From Pseudalkalibacillus salsuginis (GTDB lineage: Bacteria > Bacillota > Bacilli > Bacillales > Fictibacillaceae): a DNA stretch of 58,499 nucleotides. This document shows, piece after piece, positions 34,879 through 45,704 of this stretch. The DNA is taken from NCBI RefSeq assembly GCF_021646685.1, contig NZ_JAKJHW010000013.1:1-58499 (forward strand), written 5' to 3'. The stretch's first letter is position 1. The number at the start of each line of letters is the position of its first letter. The position numbers and the translations under genes are program-made. The notes under the pieces are model-generated. The model did not search any database. It was given only the letters and a program-made list of their open reading frames with translations, and was not told the DNA's origin.

Positions 34879-35829
34879 TCAATCAAAGAGTTTACTGACA
34901 GATTGCTGTTCATGGACTCGGATGATCGCTTCTCCGAGAAGTGGAGCTACAGAAAGCTGAGTCAGCTTATCAATGAACTTTTCTTCTGGTAACGCGATCG
35001 TGTTGGTCACGACAAGTTCTTTGATTTTCGAATTCTGGATCCGTTCAATAGCAGGGCCTGATAAAACTGGATGTGTACAACAAGCATAGACATCAGTGGC
35101 ACCGTTTTCAATTAAGGCGTTGGCAGCTAATGTGATTGTACCTGCTGTATCGATTATATCATCGATCAAAATCGCTGTCTTACCATCGATGTTACCGACG
35201 ATATTCATGACTTCGGAAACGTTAGGGCGCGGTCTTCGCTTATCAATGATCGCGATTGGTGCTTTCAAACGATCAGCTAATTTACGGGCTCTAGTTACAC
35301 CACCATGATCAGGGGATACAACGACAATGTCATCAAGACTTTTGCTTTCGAAATAATTTCCTAGAATTGGAACACCTAGCAATTGGTCAACCGGAATGTC
35401 GAAGAAGCCTTGGATTTGCGGTGCGTGCAGATCCATCGTAATGACACGTGCTGCACCAGCTGTTTCCAATAGGTTTGCGACAAGCTTAGCTGTAATCGGT
35501 TCTCTTGAACGCGCTTTTCGATCTTGTCGGGCATATCCATAATAAGGGATTACGACGTTGATCGTTTTAGCTGATGCTCTCTTCAACGCATCAATCATGA
35601 TTAGAAGTTCCATCAAGTTTTCGTTGACTGGTGAAGAGGTGGATTGAATCACGTATACTTCACTGCCACGGATGCTTTCTTCGATATTGATTTGGATTTC
35701 CCCATCACTGAACCGTTGAACAGAACATTTCCCCATATGCACACCAATATGTTCTGTTATTTCTTCTGCTAGGTCTTCATTTGAATTCAAGGTAAATACC
35801 TTCAATTTCGAATTCTCGTACTTAGACAT
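34879..35829 (-). CDS. prs: Ribose-phosphate pyrophosphokinase
   Basis: Makes PRPP from ribose 5-phosphate and ATP. The 316-residue class I enzyme shows [20 protein letters not shown], the metal/ATP motif [37 protein letters not shown] and the PRPP loop [14 protein letters not shown]. It begins seven bases after the glmU stop and ends just before the ctc promoter, the conserved glmU-prs-ctc order. Confidence 0.97.
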   Translation of the reverse strand: MSKYENSKLKVFTLNSNEDLAEEITEHIGVHMGKCSVQRFSDGEIQINIEESIRGSEVYVIQSTSSPVNENLMELLIMIDALKRASAKTINVVIPYYGYARQDRKARSREPITAKLVANLLETAGAARVITMDLHAPQIQGFFDIPVDQLLGVPILGNYFESKSLDDIVVVSPDHGGVTRARKLADRLKAPIAIIDKRRPRPNVSEVMNIVGNIDGKTAILIDDIIDTAGTITLAANALIENGATDVYACCTHPVLSGPAIERIQNSKIKELVVTNTIALPEEKFIDKLTQLSVAPLLGEAIIRVHEQQSVSKLFD

Positions 35830-35836
35830 TGATCAA

Positions 35837-37225
35837 TTACCCCCTGTGGTTGTTTAGCTTTTCTTGTATTTTGGAAACGTATCCTTCTTTGTTCATTTGG
35901 CGAGCTCGAGCAATGGACAAGGCCTCTCCGGGTACGTTATCCGTAATGGTCGAACCTGCAGCAACATAGGCATTTTCACCAACAATGACCGGCGCGATCA
36001 GATTGGAATTGCATCCGATGAATGCCCCATCTTCAACCTTTGTGAGATGTTTATTCTTGCCATCATAATTAACAGTGATCGATCCGCAGCCAAGATTTAC
36101 ATTTTTACCTATTTCCGCATCCCCGATATAACTTAAATGGGACGCTTTGCTTCCATCATCCATCTTGGATTTTTTGATTTCTACAAAATTACCGACTTTG
36201 ATATCGTTTCCTAGTGTAGATTGCGGTCTGATGTGGGCATAAGGTCCAATAGCAACGTTGTCCCCAACTTTACTATCGTGGACGACGGATTGCTTGATGA
36301 CTGCATTGTTTCCTATATGGCTGTCTTTAATTTCACTGTTCGGACCAATTTCGCAATCCTCTCCGACTGACGTGCTCCCAGTTAAGACGGTACCAGGTAA
36401 AATGACGGAATCCCTGCCAATCGTGACATCAGCGCTGATGTATGTTTGTTGAGGGTCGACCATTGTTACACCATTTCTCATATGTTTCGTGTTGATCCGT
36501 ATCTTCATCAGCCTTTCTGCTTCTGATAGAGCGACACGATCATTGACACCGATTGTTTCATCGAAGGAAGGTGTTTGGTAAGCAGCAACTATTTCAGATT
36601 TGTTTTTTGCTATTTCTATGACATCAGGCAAGTAATATTCACCTTGGACATTATCGTTATTCACCTGTTTAAGTGCTTCGAACAACGTATGATTGTCAAA
36701 GCAATATGTGCCTGTGTTGATTTCTTGGACTGCCAATTCATCCACAGAGGCATCTTTATGTTCAACGACTTTCGCTACCGTTCCGTCCTCATTTCGGATC
36801 ACTCTGCCATAACCGGCAGGATCGTCTGCATGAGCAGTAAGCAGCGTCACTTTTGCGTTTTCTTTTTCATGGTGCTCAAGGAGTGCTTCCATCGTTTCAG
36901 AAGAGATCAAAGGTGTATCGCCGCACACCACGAGGGTCGTTCCTTCCAATCCTCCAAGTTGTTGTTCTGTTTGTATGACTGCATGGCCCGTTCCAAGCTG
37001 CTCCTCTTGAAGAGCGTATTCTACTTCCTCCCCAAGCTGGGATTTTACTTTTTCAGCCCCATGACCAATTACAGTCACAATCTTTTCCACGCCAACTTTC
37101 TTGATTTGATCGACGACGTGCTGGACCATTGGTTTTCCAGCAACAGGGTGCAGTACTTTATATAAACGAGATTTCATCCGGGTACCTTGTCCAGCTGCTA
37201 AAACAACCGCATAACGTTTCGTCAT
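35837..37225 (-). CDS. glmU: Bifunctional UDP-GlcNAc pyrophosphorylase/glucosamine-1-phosphate acetyltransferase
   Basis: Makes UDP-GlcNAc for the cell wall (B. subtilis gcaD). The 462-residue protein has the uridylyltransferase domain ([29 protein letters not shown]) and, from about residue 250, a left-handed beta helix of hexapeptide repeats with the acetyltransferase site ([48 protein letters not shown]). The ATG at 37225 has GGAGG six bases upstream. Confidence 0.97.
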   Translation of the reverse strand: MTKRYAVVLAAGQGTRMKSRLYKVLHPVAGKPMVQHVVDQIKKVGVEKIVTVIGHGAEKVKSQLGEEVEYALQEEQLGTGHAVIQTEQQLGGLEGTTLVVCGDTPLISSETMEALLEHHEKENAKVTLLTAHADDPAGYGRVIRNEDGTVAKVVEHKDASVDELAVQEINTGTYCFDNHTLFEALKQVNNDNVQGEYYLPDVIEIAKNKSEIVAAYQTPSFDETIGVNDRVALSEAERLMKIRINTKHMRNGVTMVDPQQTYISADVTIGRDSVILPGTVLTGSTSVGEDCEIGPNSEIKDSHIGNNAVIKQSVVHDSKVGDNVAIGPYAHIRPQSTLGNDIKVGNFVEIKKSKMDDGSKASHLSYIGDAEIGKNVNLGCGSITVNYDGKNKHLTKVEDGAFIGCNSNLIAPVIVGENAYVAAGSTITDNVPGEALSIARARQMNKEGYVSKIQEKLNNHRG

Positions 37226-37265
37226 AAATATCCTCCAATGCTCGTTATCCTGTAATTCCATTATG

Positions 37266-37294
37266 AATATATCTCATAATGCTGTCATATTCAA
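37266..37294 (-). promoter_or_regulatory. glmU promoter
   Basis: The -35 TTGAAT (37294-37289), a 17-bp spacer and the -10 TATATT (37271-37266) lie about 40 bases before glmU. Confidence 0.65.
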
Positions 37295-37407
37295 GGAAAC
37301 GAGGCTTTTGTCGCTATATTGAAACATTCTGTGAAATATGTACCATCCCATTTTCCATCACAGTATGCTTTGCCAATGGATACCTACAACCTAAAAACAT
37401 TCATCCC

Positions 37408-37426
37408 TTTATACTTTCTTATCCTT
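37408..37426. repeat. ATACTTTCTTATCC-type boundary motif
   Basis: TTATACTTTCTTATCCTTAAA here matches TTATACTTTCTTATCCTTTAA at about 24456-24476 and, in part, ATATACTTTCTTACAG at 52288. All three lie directly beyond a minus-strand terminator. The last directly follows TAGACAT, the usual end of R1 copies. Confidence 0.55.
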
Positions 37427-37428
37427 AA

Positions 37429-37460
37429 ATAAAAGAACCTAATCGGTTGATCAGGTTCTT
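37429..37460 (-). terminator. spoVG terminator
   Basis: Minus-strand stem AAGAACCT/AGGTTCTT, perfect 8 bp, 12-base loop, followed by TTAT; 11 bases after the spoVG stop. Confidence 0.7.
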
Positions 37461-37471
37461 AGATGCGTAGA

Positions 37472-37762
37472 TTAGGATGCACCTGCTTCTTCTAAAGCGG
37501 ACTCCAATTCCCCTACACGATGGTATTCTGTTAACACAGCAGTTTGAATCTTTTCACGGGTGTTTGAGGTGATCGGATGTGCAATGTCACGGAATTCTCC
37601 ATCTGGAGTCCGTTTACTAGGCATGGCAACAAACATCCCATTATTTCCATCAATCACCCGGATATCATGAACAACGAATTCATGATCGATGGTGATTGAA
37701 GCAATGGCTTTCATACGTCCATCTGTGTTAACTCGTCGAAGTCTTACATCTGTTACTTCCAT
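37472..37762 (-). CDS. spoVG: SpoVG RNA/DNA-binding regulator
   Basis: A pleiotropic regulator of septation, capsule and sporulation, known as a site-specific nucleic acid binder. The 96-residue protein is nearly identical in pattern to B. subtilis Spo[42 protein letters not shown] and [18 protein letters not shown]. The ATG at 37762 follows AAGGTGG. The upstream region (37800-37890) is very AT-rich, as at the AbrB-controlled sigma-H promoter of B. subtilis spoVG. AGGAAAA and GAAAG elements are seen but match sigma-H only loosely. Confidence 0.95.
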   Translation of the reverse strand: MEVTDVRLRRVNTDGRMKAIASITIDHEFVVHDIRVIDGNNGMFVAMPSKRTPDGEFRDIAHPITSNTREKIQTAVLTEYHRVGELESALEEAGAS

Positions 37763-37953
37763 TTTGTAAAAACACACCACCTTTTTAATAAATACCAGCG
37801 TACTATTACTTTCAACACACTAGTAACATTTTCCTTCTCCAAATATAAAAAATAATTGAAAAATTAAATAATTTTAAAGAGGATTGAATTCGTAATGGTT
37901 TTAATAGAATGGCCCTGTTAATACTTCAATAGTTTTCTGCGAACTTCACAAAA

Positions 37954-38067
37954 GAAAAGCGGAAGCGGCCTGGTAAGTCACACAGGTCACTGGAAGACTG
38001 ACGAGGAGGCTGTAGCCGCTGCAGGAAGTCCGAAGTGATCCAAGTGAATGGTCGCTGAGCTAGACAT
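37954..38067 (+). repeat. R1 dispersed repeat, short form (copy C)
   Basis: GAAAAGCGGAAGCGGCC, CACAGGTCACTGGAAGACTG, ACGAGGAGGC, GCCGCTGCAGGAAGTCCGAA and a clean end GCTGAGCTAGACAT. It is the copy that best shows both termini. Confidence 0.85.
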
Positions 38068-38070
38068 CAA

Positions 38071-38156
38071 GAAAAGCGGAAGCGGCCAATTTAGTCACAC
38101 AGATCATTTAGAGATCTCGCCTGGCTCACTTTTCCCGCAGGAGTGTCGTGAATTTC
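38071..38156 (+). repeat. Truncated R1 joined to an R2 module
   Basis: A second GAAAAGCGGAAGCGGCC start lies three bases after copy C. Soon after, R1 similarity gives way to GATCTCGCCTGGCTCACTTT and TCCCGCAGGAGTGTCGTGAA, the R2 sequence also seen at 46957 and 52057. Confidence 0.75.
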
Positions 38157-38213
38157 GTTTAAACCATTACAAATCTACATTAGAAATGAATCAAAGCCAA
38201 AAGCTAAATAAAT

Positions 38214-38247
38214 ACAAAAGACATGCGGCATAAGACTGCTGCATGTC
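38214..38247 (-). terminator. ridA terminator
   Basis: Minus-strand stem ACATGCAGC/GCCGCATGT (one mismatch) followed by CTTTTG, ten bases after the ridA stop. Confidence 0.75.
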
Positions 38248-38256
38248 CATGTGAGA

Positions 38257-38631
38257 TTATTTTACAAGTGCAATCACTTCAACTTCGATTTTTACATCCT
38301 TTGGAAGCTTTGAGACTTCAACACAAGAACGGGCAGGTTTGTGTTCGACAAAATAGCTTCCGTAGATTTCGTTGACTTGGGGAAAATCGTCCATGCTCTT
38401 AAGGAATACTGTTGTTTTGATGACTGTATCCAATGAAGCCTCGGCTTCTTCTAAAACAGCTTTCAAGTTTGCAAATACTTGATGTGTTTGAGTGGCAACA
38501 TCATCTCCAGATAAATCCCCATCTGGAGTCAATCCGATCTGCCCCGAGCTATAGAACATGTTGTTAATGATTACACCTTGGGAATAAGGGCCTATTGCCT
38601 CAGGTGCGTTAGTTGTGTGGACGTATTTCAC
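38257..38631 (-). CDS. ridA: Reactive imine/enamine deaminase RidA (YabJ)
   Basis: Hydrolyses reactive enamine/imine intermediates; in B. subtilis yabJ also affects purine control. The 124-residue protein has the RidA pattern [31 protein letters not shown] and the active-site arginine in [15 protein letters not shown]. Its start overlaps the purR stop by four bases, the established purR-yabJ pair. Confidence 0.95.
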   Translation of the reverse strand: MKYVHTTNAPEAIGPYSQGVIINNMFYSSGQIGLTPDGDLSGDDVATQTHQVFANLKAVLEEAEASLDTVIKTTVFLKSMDDFPQVNEIYGSYFVEHKPARSCVEVSKLPKDVKIEVEVIALVK

Positions 38632-39464
38632 GATTGATCATCCTCCATCCGATCTAGATAATTACCTGCTTGAACTTGAATTTTTTTCTCTCTTGCATCA
38701 ACATTTGAAAGCCTTGCGATGGAAATGTAATCATCGACAAGCCTTTCTTGGACTTCTTCCGACTCGACAAGTACGCCAATCCCGACCATATTCGCTTCGA
38801 ACTCTTGCAGGAGATCCATCATCCCCTTGATTGTCCCTCCTGCCTTCATGAAATCATCAACAATCAGAACATTTGATCCAGATTGCAGGCTTCTTTTTGC
38901 TAATGCCATTGTCTGGATCCGTTTTGTCGAGCCAGAGACATAATTAATACTCATGGTTGAACCTTCTGTAACCCTGCTGTTGCTGCGCACGATCACCACT
39001 GGGACATTCAGATATGATGCTACTGCATAAGCTAATGGAATCCCTTTTGTGGCGACAGTCATCACGACATCAATTTTTCGGCCTGAAAAGATAGAAGCAA
39101 ACATTCTCCCAACCTTATCAATGATCGAAGGATTGCCGATGATGTCCGTCATGTAGAGATATCCGCCAGGCAGCACCCTTTCTGAAGAACTTAATAATTC
39201 CTTTAGTTCCTTGATGACTTCCTGTGCTTCCTTTTCGGATACTCGAGGGATGTACCGGACGCCTCCTGCAGCACCGGGAACTGTGACAAGCCAACCTACA
39301 CCTTGTTCTTCAAAATTCTCTTTTATAATCAACAAGTCTTCACTGATCGAAGACTTTGCTGCCCCGTATCGCTCACTGAAAAATGAAAGGGATACAAGTT
39401 GATGTGGATGCTGGAGGAGATATCTCGTCAAGTCCACAAGCCTTCCGCTACGCTTTAATTTCAT
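38628..39464 (-). CDS. purR: Purine operon repressor PurR
   Basis: Represses purine synthesis genes and is released by PRPP. The 278-residue protein has an N-terminal winged helix ([20 protein letters not shown]) and a phosphoribosyltransferase-fold domain with the PRPP loop [17 protein letters not shown]. The ATG at 39464 has GGAGG eight bases upstream. A PurBox-like site at its promoter suggests autoregulation, as in B. subtilis. Confidence 0.96.
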   Translation of the reverse strand: MKLKRSGRLVDLTRYLLQHPHQLVSLSFFSERYGAAKSSISEDLLIIKENFEEQGVGWLVTVPGAAGGVRYIPRVSEKEAQEVIKELKELLSSSERVLPGGYLYMTDIIGNPSIIDKVGRMFASIFSGRKIDVVMTVATKGIPLAYAVASYLNVPVVIVRSNSRVTEGSTMSINYVSGSTKRIQTMALAKRSLQSGSNVLIVDDFMKAGGTIKGMMDLLQEFEANMVGIGVLVESEEVQERLVDDYISIARLSNVDAREKKIQVQAGNYLDRMEDDQS

Positions 39465-39477
39465 GCTTGATTCCTCC

Positions 39478-39490
39478 AAAACCGAATATT
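39478..39490. promoter_or_regulatory. Probable PurBox at purR
   Basis: AAAACCGAATATT differs by one base from the B. subtilis PurBox AWWWCCGAACWWT. It overlaps the predicted transcription start of purR. The second inverted box of a typical pair is not clear. Confidence 0.6.
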
Positions 39491-39498
39491 TTAAGGTT

Positions 39499-39528
39499 AA
39501 TATACCACTTTTGTACGTGTTTTTTCAA
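39499..39528 (-). promoter_or_regulatory. purR promoter
   Basis: The -35 TTGAAA (39528-39523), an 18-bp spacer and the -10 TATATT (39504-39499), partly next to the ispE stop at 39533. Confidence 0.65.
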
Positions 39529-39532
39529 CCTG

Positions 39533-40393
39533 CTATTCTGATTCGCCTAACATCCGCACCATGTAGACTTCATTACAGAAGCCCCGAAGTCCGTTATAAA
39601 TTCTCTGGGCTCTGCTTTCGTACATCGTTAAACTGAAAACGGTAGGGCCACTGCCGCTCATCAATACACCTTCTGCACCAAGACGCTGCATCTGTTCTTT
39701 GATATGCCTGACTTCCTGGTATTGCTGCAATGTCACCGATTCCAACACATTCCATAGCGAAGCACAAATCTTATTGTAATCCTTCTCCTCAATGGCATTA
39801 AGCATTGCTGCCGTGTCAGGATGTTGAACATCAGCTAACTTCAGCATACGGTATACGTCTGCCGTCGATACACCGATCGAAGGCTTAGCCAATACGACCC
39901 AGCAAGGAGGTGGTGAAGGGATCTGACGGATGATTTCACCCCGTCCTTTTGCCAGTGCTGTGCCACCATACACACAGAATGATACATCTGAGCCGATTTC
40001 AGCTCCAAGAGTAGCCAGCTCTTCTATTGAAAGGCCCAAATCCCATAGTTGATTCAGTCCTTTCAATGTAGCGGCTGCATCGCTGCTTCCGCCTGCTAAT
40101 CCGGCCGATACAGGGATCTGTTTATCAATATGAATTCGTACGCCTTCCTTACGCTTGAAATTCTTTTTGACCAAATCAGCAGCCTGGTATGCCAAGTTAC
40201 GCTCATCTGAAGGAACATAACCGCCTGTTGAGTCGATTATGATCACATTACGCTCCATTGTAGTCAGCTCGATTCGGTCAGCAAGGTCGATTGTCGTCAT
40301 GACCATCTCTACCTCGTGATAACCGTCTTCCCTTTTATGTAGAACATCCAGGGATAAATTGATTTTAGCCGGAGCTTTGACTGATATCTTCAT
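39533..40393 (-). CDS. ispE: 4-diphosphocytidyl-2-C-methyl-D-erythritol kinase
   Basis: The fourth step of the MEP isoprenoid route. The 286-residue GHMP kinase shows [20 protein letters not shown], the ATP loop [17 protein letters not shown] and [12 protein letters not shown]. The ATG at 40393 is six bases after AGGTG; the GTG at 40402 overlaps that SD. It lies between sspF and purR, as in B. subtilis. Confidence 0.95.
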   Translation of the reverse strand: MKISVKAPAKINLSLDVLHKREDGYHEVEMVMTTIDLADRIELTTMERNVIIIDSTGGYVPSDERNLAYQAADLVKKNFKRKEGVRIHIDKQIPVSAGLAGGSSDAAATLKGLNQLWDLGLSIEELATLGAEIGSDVSFCVYGGTALAKGRGEIIRQIPSPPPCWVVLAKPSIGVSTADVYRMLKLADVQHPDTAAMLNAIEEKDYNKICASLWNVLESVTLQQYQEVRHIKEQMQRLGAEGVLMSGSGPTVFSLTMYESRAQRIYNGLRGFCNEVYMVRMLGESE

Positions 40394-40483
40394 ATCTTTC
40401 ACCTACTTTTCCAAAACGGACAATACCCTGATTCAATTATGTATTCTCATTGCTTCTCTTGCAAATGTCAATATTGAAAACAA

Positions 40484-40517
40484 TAAAAACGGGACGGCCC
40501 ATTGTAGAGTCCGCCCC
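40484..40517 (-). terminator. sspF terminator
   Basis: Minus-strand GGGGCGG ... CCGTCCC hairpin (one mismatch) followed by GTTTTTATT, 13 bases after sspF. Confidence 0.65.
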
Positions 40518-40529
40518 TGAACGTAGTAG

Positions 40530-40700
40530 TTATTTCGTCATTTGTTCCTGCGCTTTTTCAATTGCGCGTCTTACCATGTTTCCAGCGTCTCGTGATCGGA
40601 TTGCTCCCCAGCCTTCTTTTTGCACGGTATCATAGAAGCCTAACTCTTTTGCAATTTCTTCTTTCAATTGCTCTGACATCATGCCGCGTCTTCTGCCCAT
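40530..40700 (-). CDS. sspF: Small acid-soluble spore protein SspF
   Basis: A forespore DNA-binding protein of the alpha/beta-SASP type. The 56-residue protein has the conserved blocks [33 protein letters not shown] and [18 protein letters not shown], very close to B. subtilis SspF. The ATG at 40700 gives the family N-terminus. AATACTA with ATTATA 18 bp upstream (minus strand) could be a weak sigma-G promoter, but the match is poor. Confidence 0.93.
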   Translation of the reverse strand: MGRRRGMMSEQLKEEIAKELGFYDTVQKEGWGAIRSRDAGNMVRRAIEKAQEQMTK

Positions 40701-40834
40701 AGTGTTAGCAGCCCCTTTCAAATACTTAATCACTACTACGTATGATTAGTATTAGGCCGCTGGTAAGGATTTATAATTTCCTTATGTATCCTTAATTGCA
40801 ATATTTTCTGTGTTCTTCTAGTCCTAAAAAAGTG

Positions 40835-40864
40835 AAAAAGCAGTTAGACATGGATGCCTACTGC
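40835..40864 (-). terminator. veg terminator
   Basis: Minus-strand GCAGTAG...CTAACTGC (one bulge) and TTTTTC. The first arm overlaps the veg stop codon. Confidence 0.5.
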
Positions 40865-41127
40865 CCACTTACCATCATTCCACTCGCTGCATCCTCATCA
40901 AAAGTGAGTTCAACGGTTTCAGTCAATACATCAGCATAGCTGTATGATACTCTTTCAAATGCATTTGTATCCTGGTCAAGTTTTACGATGAAGACTGCAG
41001 GATACGTTTCTTCCAAGGTGCCGCTTCGTTCGATGGTTTTACGCCTTCCACCATTAGCTTTCAATGTAAGTCGTTTACCTACTTGCCCTTCTAACACGCG
41101 TTTTATATCAGGAATTGTTTTACCCAT
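40858..41127 (-). CDS. veg: Veg protein
   Basis: A small, very strongly expressed protein that promotes biofilm gene expression in B. subtilis. The 89-residue sequence has the family core [32 protein letters not shown] and [18 protein letters not shown]. The ATG at 41127 follows GAGGTG by seven to eight bases. Two consensus sigma-A promoters in tandem precede it. Confidence 0.95.
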   Translation of the reverse strand: MGKTIPDIKRVLEGQVGKRLTLKANGGRRKTIERSGTLEETYPAVFIVKLDQDTNAFERVSYSYADVLTETVELTFDEDAASGMMVSGQ

Positions 41128-41150
41128 TCTACTACACCTCACTTAGACAA

Positions 41151-41180
41151 ATTATATCATCATTTGATGCTTTTTGTCAA
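41151..41180 (-). promoter_or_regulatory. veg promoter, proximal
   Basis: Perfect TTGACA (41180-41175) and TATAAT (41156-41151), 18-bp spacer, close to the veg start. Confidence 0.85.
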
Positions 41181-41192
41181 AATAAATCTAAA

Positions 41193-41222
41193 ATTATAGC
41201 AATCCTCCTTTGTCCTTGTCAA
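41193..41222 (-). promoter_or_regulatory. veg promoter, distal
   Basis: Perfect TTGACA (41222-41217) and TATAAT (41198-41193), 18-bp spacer, exactly 42 bp upstream of the proximal promoter, so both lie on the same face of the helix. Confidence 0.8.
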
Positions 41223-41370
41223 TGGTAATGTATCATTTTTTTCTAGTTTACCTTAAATTTTATACATTATGTGGACTTGTACAAAAATCTGGAACGGAGA
41301 AAAAGTGAACAGCTTTCATGATTTTATCGAAAAATGCTTTAAATAAAGCAGTTAAATAAAAAAACTGTCC

Positions 41371-42270
41371 TTATACCTCTGCTGAAGTAGACGGGCTCGT
41401 ACTGTTCCCATGACTTTTGATCGGCATACCTGTTCGTAGAAAGCCTGTCGTTTCAACTCCCCCTAAGCCTTCATCCCCTGATATTGTATTGCGTAGAACT
41501 TCCCATACATTGATTCTGTCTATAAAGGAAGTAAAACTCACTTTCGAAACGATATATACCGGATCAAGTGCATGGATGTTCACACGGGAAGGCGAACTGG
41601 CGAAATTAGCCCCAGCTCTTATAAGGGACTCGAAATGAGATTGGCATGCTCCCGCAAAGATCATCAATTGATCAAGATTAGGGTTCTTCTTCCTTGCATC
41701 TTTCACTGTTCTTACAAAATATTTAGAATGCCGATAGGCCTGCAAATCATTTTTATCACCTTTAGCACTTGAGTAAGCATCATGTCCAGTAATGACCAAA
41801 ATATCCGGGCCAACTTCCTTAAGGAGGGAAGGAACTTTTTCAGGCATCTCCGTTTCCTTCATATGGATGCCGTATACGGGTACGTTCAATTTTTTATACA
41901 ATTCCAGACATTTGTTCAAATAATATGGATCCCCGTCAACATGCAGCACTTTTCCAGGAAGCTTGAAGTACGAGTTATTCTTGTCATAGCCTCCTGTAGC
42001 GGAATACTCCATTTTATGGCGCAGCAACTGATAATCCTGTCTGAATAAACGGAACGATGATTTTTCCTTTTCTATGATCTTTCTTTTGATTTTTTGCTGC
42101 TCATCACGATTCATGACTACAAGATCGTCCATAGGGGCATCAGCAATCAACCTCATATCTTCCCCTGCCAGCTCTACTATCGATTGATCTTCCGATATAG
42201 TGACAACACGAAACAAAAGGTCACATTGATAGGAGCGTCTTCCTACGATATCCCCTACTTGAATAGACAT
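41371..42270 (-). CDS. yabG: Sporulation-specific protease YabG
   Basis: A cysteine protease that trims spore coat proteins. The 299-residue protein shows an N-terminal beta-rich region, the likely catalytic histidine in VITGHDAYS and cysteine in MIFAGACQSHFE, and VWEVLRNTISGDEGLGGVET near the end. SD GAGGGGG lies before the ATG. Placement between veg and ksgA matches B. subtilis. A convincing sigma-K promoter was not seen. Confidence 0.93.
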   Translation of the reverse strand: MSIQVGDIVGRRSYQCDLLFRVVTISEDQSIVELAGEDMRLIADAPMDDLVVMNRDEQQKIKRKIIEKEKSSFRLFRQDYQLLRHKMEYSATGGYDKNNSYFKLPGKVLHVDGDPYYLNKCLELYKKLNVPVYGIHMKETEMPEKVPSLLKEVGPDILVITGHDAYSSAKGDKNDLQAYRHSKYFVRTVKDARKKNPNLDQLMIFAGACQSHFESLIRAGANFASSPSRVNIHALDPVYIVSKVSFTSFIDRINVWEVLRNTISGDEGLGGVETTGFLRTGMPIKSHGNSTSPSTSAEV

Positions 42271-42627
42271 ACAATTTCCCCCTCGGGCGAAAGTGATAAA
42301 ATGGAATCCGAACTTACATTGTGGTACTGGTTATATCTTTTAAAGAACAATGCAACCGGCAACTGCCTAATTACTTTGGCTGAGCCATGGTTGCACAGAA
42401 GAAATAACAATCCCCTATATTCGGATAATTACATTACCTTTCTACCTTATGTTCATCGATAAAGAAAAATGATAAAGAATACTCCGGGCAGCCGCGAAGG
42501 TCACTGGAAGTCCGACGAGGAGGCTCGAACCAAACAAAGTTCGGTTCTGCGTGGGTACACTTCGACCTAAATCAATGTGCCGACCACCGCAGGAGGAACT
42601 GAAGTGACCCTGGTGGTTGACACCACA
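42271..42627. other. Intergenic region between ksgA and yabG
   Basis: About 360 bases with no gene. The right half lacks recognisable features apart from yabG upstream sequence; the middle holds a long-form R1 repeat (42486-42620). Confidence 0.7.
42486..42620 (+). repeat. R1 dispersed repeat, long form (copy D)
   Basis: Lacks the GAAAAGCGGAAGCG start but has CGAAGGTCACTGGAAGTCCG, CGAGGAGGCT, the insert from CGAACCAAACAAAGTTCGG to GCCGACC, then ACCGCAGGAGGAACTGAAGT and GGTGGTTG. Confidence 0.8.
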
Positions 42628-42663
42628 TAAAAAAGATCTGACATTCTGGTATATGTCAGACCT
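42628..42663 (-). terminator. ksgA terminator
   Basis: Minus-strand stem AGGTCTGACAT/ATGTCAGATCT (one mismatch), eight-base loop, six T; ten bases after the ksgA stop. Confidence 0.85.
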
Positions 42664-42673
42664 AGTTGAAAGG

Positions 42674-44109
<1,436 letters not shown>

Positions 44110-44257
44110 GAAAAACCTCCGAAAAAATTGAAACCTTTTTGTAACATAAGCGTCTATTAAGTAAAAGCAATTATTTTATCAGTATACCCTATCTGAAACA
44201 GATAGATAAAGATTATAAATTTGGGTGAACGGGTATTGCTCCTAAAAAGACCAAACA

Positions 44258-44297
44258 GAAAAAGGAGCCGACTCAAGGATAAATTGAGTCAACTCCT
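44258..44297 (-). terminator. yabE terminator
   Basis: Minus-strand stem AGGAGTTGACTCAA/TTGAGTCGGCTCCT with two non-Watson-Crick positions, seven-base loop and TTTTTC; strong. Confidence 0.9.
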
Positions 44298-44304
44298 GTT
44301 CCTA

Positions 44305-45501
44305 TCAATCGACTACTTTAACACGGACTGTCTTCCTACCCCAGCTGTAAGCTGCCGACTTACTACTGAAAAAGACGTCGATCTTATTACCATTGATTGC
44401 ACCGCCTGTATCTAGAGCCGTTGCATAACCGTACCCTTCAACCCATACCTTACTGCCGAGAGGTATGACGCTTGGGTCAACCGCAATGACTTTAGCATTA
44501 GGGTTTGCCTTCAGGTTGTATCCAGTAGCCGTAATTCCCGAGCACCCAGAACAATTCGCTGTGTATGCAGTGCTTGAAACATAAAACTCACGGCCTGAAG
44601 GCTCTGATGATTTACTACGGGATACCGTTTGAGTTTGTACTTTCGTACCCACTGCTACGATTTTATCTTTACTATCAGAAACATTTTCCGTTTTCACAAG
44701 ATCTCTAGAAACTTCTTTTCCATTTTCCATAATCACTTCGTAATGTTTCTTGACTTTCCCTTTTTTCCCGTCAGAAACAACTTTTTCTTTACCTTTTGCA
44801 AGGTTGTTATCCTTGCGTTTGACGACTGCGAAGTCTATGGATTCTTCCACTACATCGGTGACCTTTTCTATTCGTGTGATATTAACCTGTTCACCCTTCT
44901 TGACAAGGGCATCTTTACCAGGTTCTACTCGATCCATTTCATTTAATTCGATCTTATTATGTTTTAAAAGGTCAGCGACGGTAATCGAAGTGGTCCAAAC
45001 ATCTTTTTTCTTTCCACCGTCATTCAGTTTTACCTGGAACGCTTTTTCAAGGTTGACAGCCAATCCGTCTGAAATGTTCGCATTCATGTCAGGTGTAAGT
45101 TTATCATGTTCCCCGACTTCTATATTTTCTGATTCTAACAGTTCTTTAACCGTATCTGCTGTCGTCCAGACCTTTTCCTCTTTTCCATCCACGTTCACCT
45201 TTACCTGGAGTGCTTCGGTCCAAGAGATCTTCATCTGGTCTTTGATTTTCGAATCCAACCCAGGTTCGACTTTGTCATGTGAACCGACCGCTATATCATT
45301 TTCTTTCAGTAACCCCTTAACGGTATCGGCATGAGTTTGCACCGTCTGATCCTTCCCGTCGATTGAGAGAGTCACCGTCTTTTTGGTCATTTCATATGCT
45401 CCGACACTGACGGCTGTCCCCAATACAAGAAGTCCTGCAATTGATACCAGAAGCCACTTTCCCGTAAACTTTCTGGTCAAAACAGTTTTCAGGTGAGTCA
45501 T
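44305..45501 (-). CDS. yabE: Cell-wall-binding protein with ubiquitin-like repeats, G5 and 3D domains (YabE)
   Basis: A secreted, Rpf/Sps-type wall enzyme. The 398-residue protein has a membrane/signal segment at about 15-36 and three DUF348 repeats (about 44-95, 100-150, 157-205, each with TVKxLL or TVADLL). A G5 domain covers about 208-285. The C-terminal 3D domain has SSTAYTANCSGCSGITATG, GSKVWVEGYGYATALDTGGA and KIDVFF with the conserved aspartates. SD AAAGGAGG. In B. subtilis yabE is opposed by an antisense RNA. Confidence 0.93.
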   Translation of the reverse strand: MTHLKTVLTRKFTGKWLLVSIAGLLVLGTAVSVGAYEMTKKTVTLSIDGKDQTVQTHADTVKGLLKENDIAVGSHDKVEPGLDSKIKDQMKISWTEALQVKVNVDGKEEKVWTTADTVKELLESENIEVGEHDKLTPDMNANISDGLAVNLEKAFQVKLNDGGKKKDVWTTSITVADLLKHNKIELNEMDRVEPGKDALVKKGEQVNITRIEKVTDVVEESIDFAVVKRKDNNLAKGKEKVVSDGKKGKVKKHYEVIMENGKEVSRDLVKTENVSDSKDKIVAVGTKVQTQTVSRSKSSEPSGREFYVSSTAYTANCSGCSGITATGYNLKANPNAKVIAVDPSVIPLGSKVWVEGYGYATALDTGGAINGNKIDVFFSSKSAAYSWGRKTVRVKVVD

Positions 45502-45633
45502 GTTCCGACCCCTCCTTTACGTATTGTTTTCAACACCTGTTGCCCCTCTGTCAAACATCCCCTCCTTTCGCACTTGGTCCCCATTATGCAAGTGTAAATT
45601 CCAAAAAGAAAGAAAAACTGCTCGACATTTTTT

Positions 45634-45651
45634 ATTCAGTTGACACTGAAT
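45634..45651. repeat. Perfect hairpin upstream of yabE
   Basis: ATTCAGT-TGAC-ACTGAAT, 7-bp arms and a four-base loop. On the plus strand it is followed by TTTTG, on the minus strand by AAAAAA. It could act as a weak terminator for plus-strand (antisense) transcripts, or as a leader hairpin. Confidence 0.4.
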
Positions 45652-45704
45652 TTTGTAGAATTTCGCGTTCTCGTTTGTATATTCTTAAACTTCGACATAA
45701 CTCT

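Larger units (their letters stand above)
37763..38213. other. Intergenic region between spoVG and ridA
   Basis: About 450 bases with no gene: an AT-rich spoVG control region (about 37790-37900), one short R1 repeat, a truncated R1 joined to R2, and then the ridA terminator. Confidence 0.7.

Noticed and set aside
42271-42330. Sigma-K promoter for yabG
   Set aside because: CATTTTATC with AC about 16 bp upstream is too weak a match to list.
45502-45704. c-di-AMP riboswitch before yabE
   Set aside because: The gap is short and contains none of the conserved blocks I would expect; only one simple hairpin.
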